A stretch of 64,000 nt of DNA from Azorinus chamasolen (GCA_963576725.1 OY755246.1:75385467-75449466), one strand, 5' to 3'; shown: positions 51,912 to 62,338, counted from the first letter of the stretch. Made by a program: numbers and translations. The notes: generated by a model from the sequence alone, not told the origin.

Positions 51912-53462
51912 GTTTTTTATGCCCCCCAGATCTGATCTGAGGGGCATATTGTTTTTGTCCTGTCTGTTTGTCTGTCTGTTTGTCTGTTTGTTTGTCAGCA
52001 ACTTTAACATTGTTCATAACTTTTGAGCCAGTACAGATAGAGACTTGATTTTTGGCATGCATAAGTATCTCATAAAGCCACACATTTTGAGGGGTGACAT
52101 GTCAATGTCAAATTCATCCTTCAAGGTCAGAGGTCAAATATATGGGTCAAATCACCGACTTTCACATTGGCCATAAATGTTGGACCAGTAGAAATAGAGA
52201 CTTAATATTTGGCATGCTTGTGTATCTCATGAAGCTGAAATTTTGAGGGGTGACATGTCAAGGTCAAGGTCATCCTTCAGGGTCAAAGGTCAAAGTGTCT
52301 GTTTCTTTGTAACTTTAACATTGGTCATAACTTTTGAGCCAATACAGCTAGTGACTTGATATTTGGCATGCATATATATCTCATAAAGCTGCACATTTTG
52401 AGGGTTGATATGTCAAGGTCATCCATCAAGGTCAGAGGTCAAATATATGGGTCAAATCACTGACTTTCACATTGGCCATAACTTTTGGACCAGTAGAGAT
52501 AGAGACGTGATATTTGGCATGCTTGTGTATCTCATGAAGCTGCACATTTTGAGGGGTAACATGTCAAGGTCAAGGTCATTCTTCAGGGTCAAAGGTCAAA
52601 TTGTCTGTTTGCTTGTCTGTAACTTTAACATTGGTCATAACTTTTGAGCTGGTACAGATAGAGACTTGATATATGGCATGCACATGTATATCATAAAGAC
52701 GCACATTTTGAGGGGTGATATGTCAATGTCATCCTAAAAGGTCAGAGGTCAAACATATGGGTCAAATCACCGACTTTCACATTGGCCATAACTTTTGAAC
52801 CGGTACAGATAGAGACCTGATATGTGGCATGCTTGTGTATCTCATGAAGCTGCACAGCTTCAGGGTCAAAGGTCACCAACTTCAAATTGGCCATTACTTT
52901 TGAACCAACAGAGATAGAGTCTTGATATTTGGTATGCATGTGTATCTCATGAAGCTGCACATTTTGAGGGGCAACATGTCAAGATAAAGGTCATTTTTCA
53001 GGGTCAAAGGTCACCGACTTTAACATTGGCCATAAATTTTGAACCCGTAGATACAGACTTGACATTTGGTATGCATGTGTATCTCATGAAGCTGCACAGT
53101 TTGAGGGCGACATGTCAAGATCAAGGTCATCTTTTAGGGTCAAAGGTCGCCGACTTTAACATTGGCCATAACTTTTGAACCAGTAGAGATACAGCCTTGA
53201 TACTGGTATGCATGTGTATCATGAAGCCGCACAGTTTGAGGGGTGACATGTCAAGGTCAAGGTCATCCTTCATGGTCAAACGTCACCAACGTTAACATTG
53301 GCCATATTTTTTGAACCAGTAGAGATACAGACTTGATATTTGGTATGCATGTGTACCCCATGAAGCTGCACAGTTTGAGGGATGACATGTCAAGATCAAG
53401 GTCATCCTTCAGGGTCAAATATCATATCGAGGGGGCATAGTGTTTCACAAACACATCTTGTT
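51912..53462 (+). mobile_element. HINE-like element H18, 1.55 kb
   Basis: Head TATGCCCCCCAGATCTGATC with TGAGGGGCATA; GTCTGTTTGTCTGTCTG array; about ten units near 150 bp (ATTGGCCATAACTTTTGAAC, GATATTTGGCATGCATGTGT, ATCTCATGAAGCTGCACATT, GACATGTCAAGGTCAAGGTC). Tail GAGGGGGCATA, hairpin GTGTTT-CAC-AAACAC, ATCTTGTTTT. Confidence 0.85.
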
Positions 53463-54280
53463 TTGTTTTACTTTTGTTGCGATAATGTACAATCATATTT
53501 AAGTTACATTTAGAGATAGGAAGTGATGCAATTAAAGTTTTAACCGTAACAGCTTTGTTTTGTATTGACTACTGAGAAGCCAAAACCTGGGCAAAGCATA
53601 TATTTTGTAGTATCTTCAGAAAAATAGTTGTATTTTATACAATTCTTCTTCTATACAGTTGAAATTTGTCATAAGCATGTCAGATTGATTGATATTGTAT
53701 GTGTACATGTATTTAGTTTAAACATATTTTATTTCATACATATTGAAAGGGGTTGGGCGGGCACAAGTTCTACCAACATTAGTTACGCCCTTCCCCTACA
53801 ATTTTAACATTGCAAATAAATGTTTGGCAATTTACAAAACATACACAAAAAGGCAGGAGGAAAAATAAGAAAAGGAGAAGAAGCAAATGAAGATGATGAT
53901 TACAGAAGAATGAGAATATGTATAGCATACATAATAACTATGAATATAGATGAGCAACACTCAATTTTCATGTGTTTAGTGCTTTAACATGTTTAGTATT
54001 TTTGTCTTTTTGGCATGAAACATGGAGATTGGTGTCGCAAACTCCTCCTTCAAGTTTTTAGTTATTCAATTGATACTTTCCATACATAATAACCACAAAT
54101 AGCAGATGTGCATGACACAATTTTCATGTGTTTAGTGCTTGGCATTATAAAATTATCTCCCTTTGAACTTTAAGTATTTTTGTCCTGTTACATGGGTAGT
54201 TGGTGTCACAAACTTGAATTTGTAACCAAAGCTGCCTTTATGGGGGTATTTATCACCTTTAGTGATAGTTCTAGTTTATT
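53463..54280 (+). mobile_element. AT-rich spacer, then CTAG-type element fragment
   Basis: 53463-53940 holds nothing recognised apart from GGGGTTGGGCGGGCACAAG. From about 53960 there are units with CATGAAACATGGAGATTGGT, CAAACTCCTCCTTCAAGT and AATTATCTCCCTTTGAACTT, then the tail GGGGGTATTTATCAC, hairpin ATCAC-CTTTA-GTGAT and AGTTCTAG before TTTA. Confidence 0.55.
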
Positions 54281-54647
54281 TATATATAAAAGTGTTGTAA
54301 TCTAATACTTATACATGTATTGGTTAAATTCCGCCAACCGCATCGGTATGACAACTGTTTGCCAATGTCTTCAAGAGACAAGAGACGATGAGCTAACAAG
54401 TACGGTAGTCACACCAAAGTACTGCAGTTTTAGATACTTTACTTTTTGGTATGTACTTTATGTATCTAAGCTCATTTACCTTGTCTTGTATTTGCGTTTT
54501 ACTGCCAATTTGTTCGCTACTTTCGTTTCGTTTCGAAACGAGGCAAACGTTGAACAGCGATCTTAAGAAAAGGTATATATGTGTGCTATTTTGACCACAT
54601 GCAAACATTATTATTATGAACTGCCTTGCCTTGACCATGTACATTAT
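54281..54647. other. Unique segment with weak coding potential
   Basis: An 83-codon frame (54315-54566 +) includes TTVCQCLQETRDDELTSTVV, but no splice signal or family match is evident. The opposite strand is open over the same stretch. Left unassigned. Confidence 0.3.
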
Positions 54648-55779
54648 TTTTAGCTCACCAGAGCACTTTTGTTCTCAGGGTGAGCTTTTGTGATCGCCTT
54701 ATGTCCGTCGTGCGTCGTCTGTCGTGCGTCGTCGGTCGTCAACAATTTCAACTTTTAAAAATCTTCTCCTCTGAATCTACAAGGTTCTCACAAGGTTCTC
54801 ATCTTTCATCTTTGGTACATAGCATCATCTGTAGGTCCTTTACAAAAGTTATATGAATTATGCCCCTGGGGTCAAAATTGGCCCCGCCCTAGGGGTGTTC
54901 AGTTTTCAATAGAAACATATAGTGAAAACTTCTCCTCTTAAACTAGAAGGTTCTCAACTTTCTTATTTGGCACATAGCTTCAACTTCAGGTCTTCTACAA
55001 ACATTATATAAATTATGTCCCTAGGGTCAAAATTGGTCCCACCCCAGGAATTGCCAGTTTTTAGCTCACCTGAGCCAAAGGCTCAATGTGAGCTATTGTG
55101 ACCGCCTGTCGTCCGTCGCCCGTCTGTCCGTCTGTCCGTCCGTTCACTTTTATTTCAAATGACTTCTTCTCCTAAACCACTGGGAGGATTTCAACCAAAT
55201 TTCACAGAATTGTACCTTAAGGTGTCCTCTATCAAGGTCGTTCAAATCATGACCCCCGGGCAAAAAATGGCACCGCCCCACTACTTTTAAAGTTTTTTTT
55301 TAAATCTTTAAAAATCTTCTTCTCTGAAACCACAATTTCTAGAGCTTTGGTATTTGGTATATAGCATCATCTAATGGTCCTTTACCAAGTTTGTTCAAAT
55401 GATTACCCCGGGTCAAAAATGGCCCTGCCCTGGGGCTTGTAATTTTTACCTAGACTTATATAGGGAAACCTTCTTGTCTGAAACCACATAATCTAGAGCT
55501 AAGGTATTGGGTATGAAGCATCACCTAATATACCACTACCAAGTATGTTAAAATAATGACCCCTGGGCCAAAAATGGTCTCACCCTGGGGCTTTAGACTT
55601 CTTAACATCAGAAACTACACTTAAAAAGTTTCCCCCTTAGCAATTTCCTCACAGTTATTTCCCTTGTCTCATCAGCATAGCCATAAGAGACAAAGGGAGA
55701 TAACTGCATTGGAGTTCTAGTACCTCCTGAATAGTTATTCTATTTATAACTATTTATAATAAAATATGGAAGATGGATC

Positions 55780-55925
55780 AGTGTAGCTGTTTTAGAAGGC
55801 ATAGAAACAGATCTATCAAATTCCATTAGCAAACAGCAGACTCTGATCCTATAGGAGCCACCTTATCTGGGTCTACTCTGTTTGCAGATGCGTGAAAACA
55901 AGTTTATATGAGGGAAATTAAGGGT
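55780..55925 (+). mobile_element. T1 variant passenger in H20
   Basis: GATGGATCAGTGTAGCTGTT, AAACAGCAGACTCTGATCCT, apex CCTATAGGAGCC, GTCTACTCTGTTTGCAGATG, GGGTTAA. Counterpart of 1790-1985. Confidence 0.75.
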
Positions 55926-56009
55926 TAAATAGACTTTCACACATCAGAAACTACAGTTAAAAGGTTACAGCACTGGGCAGTAAAATCTCTCCAGGTCAAT
56001 GCATGACTC

Positions 56010-56220
56010 TTAACTCTTTGCACGCTAGTGGTGAAACTGTAATTACCTATGCAAACAGTTTGGATCCAGATGAGAGGCCGCATAATGCGGAGTCTCATCA
56101 GGATCCAAACTGTTCGTCATCTTAACCATATTTTTGAAAAAAATGAAAGTAAATTTATTTTAAGAATTGAAGCAGATGGCAATAACTTTTTGTTGCAGAC
56201 GAAAAATTAAAGGCATTTTG
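56010..56220 (+). mobile_element. T2 passenger in H20
   Basis: TTAACTCTTTGCACGCTAGT; arms GCAAACAGTTTGGATCCAGA and AGGATCCAAACTGTTCG. Here the apex GCCGCATAATGCGG has changed from that at 2073-2180 (GCCGCATTCTGCAGC). Confidence 0.75.
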
Positions 56221-56642
56221 AAAGGAGTGTTGACCCATTAACCCCATAGTGTGTAATGTCAGTGATTTGTGATGTTATCAAATGTCTTTGCACAATATTA
56301 TGTTTGTTTCTGCAGTTAATTTATGTGATTGTGAAAAAAATAGTTTCATTATGATCATTTATTTTAATAAAAAAAAATTATGCGAGTCTTCATTAATTGC
56401 GTTTAGTTGAAAGTTAGGTGTTTAATAAAGTATTTTCTCCTTGCTACTAATTGTATTTATTTTAATTTGATTTTTAAAACAAATAATGTCTTAAGTTAAT
56501 CAAAATTATTTTCAATCAATAATTAATGTTACTCAAAAAATTAGTAACTCTTCTCAATTTCAATTGTTAAAAAAACTAATGACCCGTTTAATTGACTTAT
56601 CAGATATTCACACCTAGAGCTAGAATTATTTCTAAACACCTA

Positions 56643-57032
56643 TTAATCCTTTACCTGTTTGCTTTGACAAAAATTGGTCTGGGTCTAATATGTTTGCTTA
56701 TGTGTAAAAACATGTTATTTCCATAAAGAGAAGTTTTAGTTTTGATAAAAACTGTAAAATCAAATCTATATCTTGTCAAATGCAAACAGAACAGACCCTG
56801 ATCAGACAGCTTCTATAGGAGCCGTCTGATCTGGGTCTACTCTTATTTTTAATGCGTAAAACACATTATTTATGTGAAGAGAAGTTTGACAAAAACTGTA
56901 GAATCAGATCTATATTGTGTCAAAAGAAACAGAGCAGACCCTGACCAGACAGCTTCCGTAGGAGTCGTCTGATCTGGGTCTACTCTGTTTGCTAATGCGT
57001 TAAAACAGGTTTATATGAGGGAAAGGGTTAAA
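56643..57032 (+). mobile_element. T1 cluster passenger in H20
   Basis: TTAATCCTTTACCTGTTTGC through two palindromes (apexes CTTCTATAGGAGCC and CTTCCGTAGGAGTC) to GAGGGAAAGGGTTAA. Counterpart of 2817-3212. Confidence 0.75.
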
Positions 57033-57409
57033 GATTTTTAAAGATATTTTTATTGGTCATTTCACACAAAAACTGGCATTATGTACTGCCTAGCACTTTA
57101 TTTGCCTATATACCTGGATCAAGGTATAAATTGCATAGCTTTATTGACATCATTTGAATTTCTTACAGACCAGTTTTAGGCATTTTGACCTAAGGCAAAA
57201 TTGGCACAAGTTGTAAACAGTTTAGATCTTGGTTAACCAGTCACTTGGTATTATATCTTAATCCAGTTCAAGTTTATTCAGCAGTGAAAGGGTGAAAGCA
57301 GTGAACTAAGCTTCTATCATCTGCTAGAAATGTTGTCCACTGAAAAATTAACATTGTCAATATATTACTGTAACTCAGGTGAGCGATATAGGGCCAATGG
57401 CCCTCTTGT

Positions 57410-58085
57410 TTTGTAACTGACTGCTTAAACAGCCAATGGGATCACTATTTATGCATAGGAAAAACTTTAAAAACCTTCTTGTCAAAAACTACATGTCCCA
57501 GAGTTTAGATATTTGTTGTATATATTTACTTAGCATACCTTTATGAGTTTTGTTAATACCATAGTTGGCCCTGCCCTGTGTATATAGACTTCCTTCTTCA
57601 CATCAGAAACAACAGTTTAAAAGTTCCCCCTTAAACCAGACTGAGACTAGCCAGTGTGAGTGCTGATGTAATCACCCTTAGCCTGATCAGTAGAGTAGAA
57701 ATTGTGTTAGACAAATAACACACACTCATTTTAGATTGAGAAAACTATTTGGATAATTCTCAAAATGCAGTAAGCTTTTAAAGCTTTTTTTCATACCTAT
57801 GCCTTTCATTAACTACCAGCTATCAACATAGAGCCTAACAGTGTATCTGATGTGAAGTTAGCTTAATACAAGTTCCAGTAGTACTGTGATGTTATCTGCT
57901 TCAGAATTGTTGTCTGCTTGTTTAAGTTTGTTCACAATGTTTTTAATACATATCAATCTTACAATTAACTCTCTTGTACAAACCACATATGAAGTTACAT
58001 ATGTGTCAAATCAGAATCCAAACTGTGTGCTAAATTCAGTCAAGTCATGCTCAGCAGTCACAGATAGGGTTATAACACTGAGTTT
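57410..58085. other. Decayed H-type core and unique sequence
   Basis: GTCAAAAACTACATGTCCCA and GAGTTTAGATATTTGTTGTA resemble an H core. From 57660 on, T2-type phrases (AATTGTTGTCTGCTTG, AATCAGAATCCAAACTGTGT) appear. No exon supported; the short frame at 57886 has no features. Confidence 0.35.
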
Positions 58086-58504
58086 CTTTCATCTGTTAGA
58101 AATAATAAAGTGAAAACTTTGAAAATCTTCTCTGAATCTACAGGGTTCTCAGCTTTCGTATTTGGCACATAGCACCATGTTCAGGTCCTCTACAAAAGTT
58201 ATATAAATCACGCCCCTGGAGTGAAAATTGGCCCGCCCCGCGGGTGGTCAGTTTTCAATAGAAACATATAGTGAAAACTTTGAAAATCTTCTCCTGAAGC
58301 TGGAATGTTCTCAGATTTCATATTTGGCACATAGCATCATGTTCAGTTCCTCTATAAAAGTTATATAAATTATGCCTCTGGAGTCAAAATTGGCACCGCC
58401 CAAGGGTGGTCAGTTTTCAATAGAAACATATAGTGAAAACTTTGAAAATATTCTCCTCTGATTGTCGGGTGAGCGATGTCAGGGTCATCTTAGCTCTCTT
58501 GTTT

Positions 58505-58794
58505 AGGTTATTGTTGAGTGAAGATGTGCATTAATTTTGTGTGTAAAAAACATCTACATGTAAAAACAAAACCAAAACAAACAAAAAGCAGCGTTTATTG
58601 TCTATATAAAATGTTTGACAATTTATATTTTCTACAAAATACGTACATGTATACATATGTATTTTACTTTTTATGATACCTTTCAGATGTACTGAAAGAT
58701 ATGAATCTATTTCTGTGATCGGTATCTTCAAACGAAAGATACCGTATTATCCTTCTTGAATACATAACACGGTGTTTTATTATTTTTCTATTAT
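58505..58794 (-). other. Probable 3' untranslated flank of the reverse membrane exon
   Basis: Lies directly downstream (reverse strand) of the stop at 58881-58883. It contains GCGTTTATTGTC, i.e. AATAAA on the reverse strand at about 58594-58599, a plausible polyadenylation signal. An alternative is plain AT-rich DNA. Confidence 0.35.
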
Positions 58795-58880
58795 TATATG
58801 TAAACAATGGTAAGATGCATCAGAATTTACCGTAAATTTATACGAGTATTACTTAATGTTGCTCACATGGCTTATACGTG

Positions 58881-59012
58881 TTACCGGTATTTCATATGTT
58901 TAAATTGTCGCTGATGTTGCCTGCAAATAGCAGGACTTATGCAGATTGATAAAATTGTAAAAATTGTAACAAATCCTATGGCTATCCTTGGTAGACGTAA
59001 TGGGAAATCTTC
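58881..59012 (-). CDS. Candidate C-terminal exon, one membrane helix (copy 2)
   Basis: Reverse-strand acceptor (TTTTCACACTTTTCCAG) followed by 132 bases in phase 0 to a TAA at 58881-58883, giving 43 residues. EDFPLRLP, hydrophobic RIAIGFVTIFTILSICISPA, then RQHQRQFKHMKYR. An Arg replaces Trp at the start of the membrane segment and Cys replaces Phe near its end compared with 51065-51193. Unlike that copy it keeps a downstream flank with a possible polyadenylation signal, so it is the better candidate for the functional gene end. Upstream exons would lie to the right on the reverse strand and were not identified. Confidence 0.5.
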   Translation of the reverse strand, partial: EDFPLRLPRIAIGFVTIFTILSICISPAICRQHQRQFKHMKYR

Positions 59013-59044
59013 CTGGAAAAGTGTGAAAATAATTTCGATATTTG

Positions 59045-59180
59045 TAGAAACTATACAGTTAGATTTACCAAATATATATAAGTAATTAGAGCAGACTCTG
59101 ATCAGATGGTTCATGTAGGCTGAGCTAGGCTCTGATCTGGATCTACTTTGTTTGCAAAGGCGTTATAAGGAGTAAATTTC
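59045..59180 (+). mobile_element. T1 remnant in the right inverted arm
   Basis: AGAGCAGACTCTGATCAGAT, GGTTCATGTAGGCTGAGCTA, TGATCTGGATCTACTTTGTT, GCAAAGGCGTTATAAGGAGT. Partner of 50895-51045. Confidence 0.7.
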
Positions 59181-59467
59181 CCCCTCTCAATGGGATCCCT
59201 AGCTGGCGAATATCACAAGTGACGTCACGAACCAAGGGATATCGAGTGCCCGACTGTCAAAATGCTCGATTTAGTACGGAGTACAATTTAAAACTACTAT
59301 TAATAAAAATTTCAAACAAATGGTAAGAATGTTTTAGATGCCATGCCATGCAGTGTTTAATAAACTGAATACTTTCAGAAATTGACGAAACTCTTGATAT
59401 GTTTACCTGGCATTCAGTTCTTAGTTTTGAACTACTAACTAGTAATCATTTGCATCCAAACTTTCTG

Positions 59468-59565
59468 CATGAGAGAGAGAGAGAGAGAGATCGAGGGGAT
59501 AGAGCGGAGATAGACAGAAAGAGAGACGGGGAGAGGGAGAGCGAGAGAGAGGGAGAGAGAGAGAG
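59468..59565 (+). repeat. GA-rich microsatellite
   Basis: GAGA runs interrupted by TCGAGGGGATAGAGCGG. Counterpart of 50220-50514 on the opposite strand. The charged RE-rich frame here is an artefact. Confidence 0.85.
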
Positions 59566-59783
59566 TAACAGATTCAGGACAGACAAGTACATTCACAGAT
59601 TCAGGAAATAGACATGTCGATGGTGTTGGTATCAATAAAATATCGTATTGTTTCAAAAGCATCGTTACGGTATCGTACCGTTTCCATCTTAACGGTATCT
59701 AAGTGACAAAAAAAATACCCATTTAGTGGTATTGCAAACAGGTGATTGTGAACGTACTGTAATGATCATATATGAAAGTTTTA

Positions 59784-60620
59784 TAGAAAAGAAGTAAGAA
59801 ATGATTGAGAAAAGAAAAGCAGTAAGAAATTACTGAAAAGTGTCCCCGGCAAAATTGACTGGACGGATGGATGGGTGGAACTTGGGGAGGGGGGTGTATA
59901 ATACTATATATATATGATTCATCATCACTGAAACACAGACTATTGGTTGAGGAGGTATCATGTATGTGCAGCGAAAAAAATCATCTACAGTCTCATTATG
60001 ACTACAGCAGTTTTCCGGCATAAAAAAATCTTCACTAGCTATATATATCTAAATTCCTACCCAGCACACCGTCATTTTGGACCTCAGAGGCTGGGAAACC
60101 TGAACCTGAGGCTGAGCCGCGGATCAAAGGGGTGCCCGTGTCAGAGAATAATTAAACTCTCTGTGTTTGCTCATCAGAATGAATGCATAGATCGTGAGAG
60201 AGAAAGATACAAGAAATTTTGTTTAAAGTCGGTGTTACAGAACATCTTATTTATAAAACATTATATAGCTAGAAGCTATTTACCGACTAAAACAATAGTT
60301 TCTTAACAAAATACATTAACTCACTACTGTAAATACCTGTGGATAAAATACGTGTATAAAGAATATGAATATAGCTATAAATATAAAATGCATCTCAGTT
60401 TTGCTACATATTAATCATAGATGGCTTAAAATAGTATGTATATACATGTAGTTGTCTATATTATGATAATTAGACACATTTTCACTAAAGAGATCTGGGT
60501 TATTATAAGCTGTGAGAGAGATGCTAATCTAGATGCCTAAAACCTTAAGTAAAAATATAAGAGGCTGATTTGACAAAAGGAATACAAAAGTGTGACTGAT
60601 TACTTTTTTTCTAAAAACAG
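59784..60620. other. Unique sequence, no supported gene
   Basis: A 119-codon frame at 59947-60306 has no splice or family support. CCTCAGAGGCTGGGAAACCT...CTGAGCCGCGG is locally GC-richer. Probably intron of the gene to the right. Confidence 0.4.
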
Positions 60621-60710
60621 ATATCTGACCTCAACTCAGATTGGGGAGAACTGATCAGCATCTTCCACACCATAAATGACATTGCTGGTGTGGTTGTTCG
60701 AATATATGAA
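60621..60710 (+). CDS. Candidate internal exon, unknown gene (1 of 3)
   Basis: A strong acceptor (GATTACTTTTTTTCTAAAAACAG; last 15 bases TTTTCTAAAAACAG-like) precedes exactly 90 bases, open in phase 0: ISDLNSDWGELISIFHTIND, then IAGVVVRIYE. The donor is GAA/GTGTAT (not the strongest form). The frame stays open for 15 further codons into the intron before TAG. The residue mix (alternating hydrophobic and charged positions, one Trp) looks like a folded helical protein. Phase agrees with the exon at 62389. Too short to name a family. Confidence 0.55.
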
Positions 60711-61334
60711 GTGTATATATACATACATTTATTACCAATGAAGAGAGAAGGAAAATAGATCTAGTACATGGAGCAAAGTAATTTAAATAGTGACAGAATT
60801 CCGTGTTTTATACTGAGTGATATACTTGTAATCACAACCCATCGGTCACAAATAGAATTATGGCGTGTAGTTATCGATATATGCAGACTTTCTACAGCTA
60901 TTCATTTCGTTTGGTTATTATGCCTTTGTTTGTATCTTGTGTTGCTTGTTTAGTTTATCTACCTTTTTCCCTGTGTTGTGCACTATGTAAATGTTGCTCT
61001 ACTGTGTATGCCTTGTGCAGTATGCTTGCTTCTATTTATTTAACCCATTCCCCAAACATATACCTTTTTACTCCTTAGATGTTACTTACTCTGTTGAGAC
61101 TAGTTACTTTCATAAAACTTTATCAAATACATAGGAAATCTTTATAGATCCTATCAGATGATTGCTTAGAGCCGGCTGTAAGTAAGGCAGAATATATGCC
61201 TTAAGGCACACTCTGCTTTTCTTTCAACCTGCTTCAGGCAATGGGGCAATGGCTTGAAATATATAGTAGTACGCTTAGAATATAATATTGTACTCCTCAT
61301 ATAAAAAGGGATAATGTTTTCATTTTGGACTTGT

Positions 61335-61510
61335 AACAGCAAACAGTGCAGAGTCAGTTGACACGCAGTGTTACTCAGCGTCTTAGGTGGCCCAAAACTG
61401 TTTGTAACGCGACATAAATAAAAAATAAAAAAATTTGGGGGGGGGGGGGGATTTTTCTGCAAACAGTGTGGATCCCAGATCAGAAGGATGTCTATTGTGC
61501 CTGATAGGTG
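61335..61510. mobile_element. T2/T5 fragments around a G-run
   Basis: GCAAACAGTGCAGAGTCAGT with GGCCCAAAACTGTTTGTAAC (61340-61410), then the G-run, then CTGCAAACAGTGTGGATCCC. Confidence 0.45.
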
Positions 61511-61566
61511 ACTATTGTGGCTTGTCATATTATGCATGTATGTGCTATATCTGCTTATGTGTGCTT

Positions 61567-61752
61567 TTAACCCCTACAGTGCTGGAGCCGAGATTTACAC
61601 TCCTGCAAACAATGTAGACCCAGATCAGTGGGCTCCAGAAGGAGCCCTCAGATCAGGGACTATGCAGTTTGCTATAAATTTCAGTGCTTCTTTTAGAGAC
61701 AATAGTTACATTGTCGTTAAATTTTCCGATAGTCCAGCAATATAGGGGTTAA
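61567..61752 (+). mobile_element. T5-type MITE with clean TTAA ends
   Basis: TTAACCCCTACAGTGCTGGA at the left and GTCCAGCAATATAGGGGTTAA (last 20: TCCAGCAATATAGGGGTTAA) at the right form inverted ends. Core GCAAACAATGTAGACCCAGA, apex GGGCTCCAGAAGGAGCCC, GGGACTATGCAGTTTGC. Confidence 0.85.
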
Positions 61753-62249
61753 TCAAACTGTTTATATTTTCTTTTGCTTACGAAACTATACTCTCTTAGC
61801 TAAATACAGGCTGGTCATAATATTTTCATAAATTTTATTGAAACAACCTTACTGTGATATAAAGTCTTTTAAAAATTAGTGCTATTGAGTGTTTCAGAAC
61901 GATGCCTCATGATGCAGGTCCGTGATGTGACATCCAACTGCAACACCAATGGTTAATAAACCCTCCTAATGTTAAACATTCTGGTTTTTATATAAATTTA
62001 TTTTTAGCTGTGCTTAAATTGCTTTAATGTGATATTTAACAAATGCACCTATCAGAAAAATGCCAATTCTGAATATCCATTTCCATTTTTTAATTAATTT
62101 AATCTGCTTGCAGATTTTATGGAAAATAATCTTTTAATAAGTGTATTATAAAGACAGGATTGGCAGCTTTCTCATAGGCTTAATTATATCTTACTTATTT
62201 TACTTGTAGCTAATTTATGTTTGTTTACATACACTTGTTATATAGTCGG

Positions 62250-62338
62250 TTATAAAAGCTCTTGAGAGCTTATGTTATTTGTATATGTCTTGCCGACTCA
62301 AAATAAAGCTTATCTTATCTTATCTATCTATCTTTTAG
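62250..62338 (+). mobile_element. Possible LINE/SINE 3' tail
   Basis: ATGTCTTGCCGACTCAAAAT followed by AAAGCTTATCTTATCTTATC and ATCTATC units. A unique sequence ending in a short A/TCTT repeat is typical of some LINE 3' ends. Only one copy is present here, so family and left end are unknown. Confidence 0.4.

Larger units (their letters stand above)
55059..57409 (+). mobile_element. HINE-like element H20, sister of H1, nested in H19
   Basis: Same head (AGCTCACCTGAGCCAAAGGC), core and tail (CTCAGGTGAGC, hairpin GGGCCAATGGCCC, CTCTTGTT) as 818-3604. Passengers shared with H1: T1 variant (55780-55925), T2 (56010-56220), T1 cluster (56643-57032). MITE M is absent from its GTCC array. Confidence 0.85.
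54648..58504 (+). mobile_element. HINE-like element H19, interrupted
   Basis: Head AGCTCACCAGAGCACTTTTG...CTCAGGGTGAGCT, GTCCGTCGTGCGTC array and two units of the H9/H10 type up to 55058. The nested element H20 and further sequence follow. Units resume at 58090 (CTACAGGGTTCTCAGCTTTC) and the tail is TCGGGTGAGCGATG, a worn hairpin AGGGTCATCTTAGCTCT and CTTGTT. The 57410-58090 stretch does not match the element and may be a second insertion. Confidence 0.65.
58795..59783 (-). repeat. Right arm of the large inverted duplication
   Basis: Reverse complement of 50020-51298, with similarity high enough to read in every short block. The internal GA microsatellite (59468-59565) and a short segment after it differ most. 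Confidence 0.9.

Noticed and set aside
59399..59662. Arg/Glu-rich frame and its reverse Ser/Leu frame
   Set aside because: GA microsatellite of the inverted arm.
59947..60306. 119-codon forward frame
   Set aside because: Irregular composition, no acceptor or donor at plausible places and no recognisable domain.
61166..61537. 123-codon reverse frame
   Set aside because: Runs through a G/C homopolymer (encoding a Pro run) and T2/T5 fragments; no coding signature.
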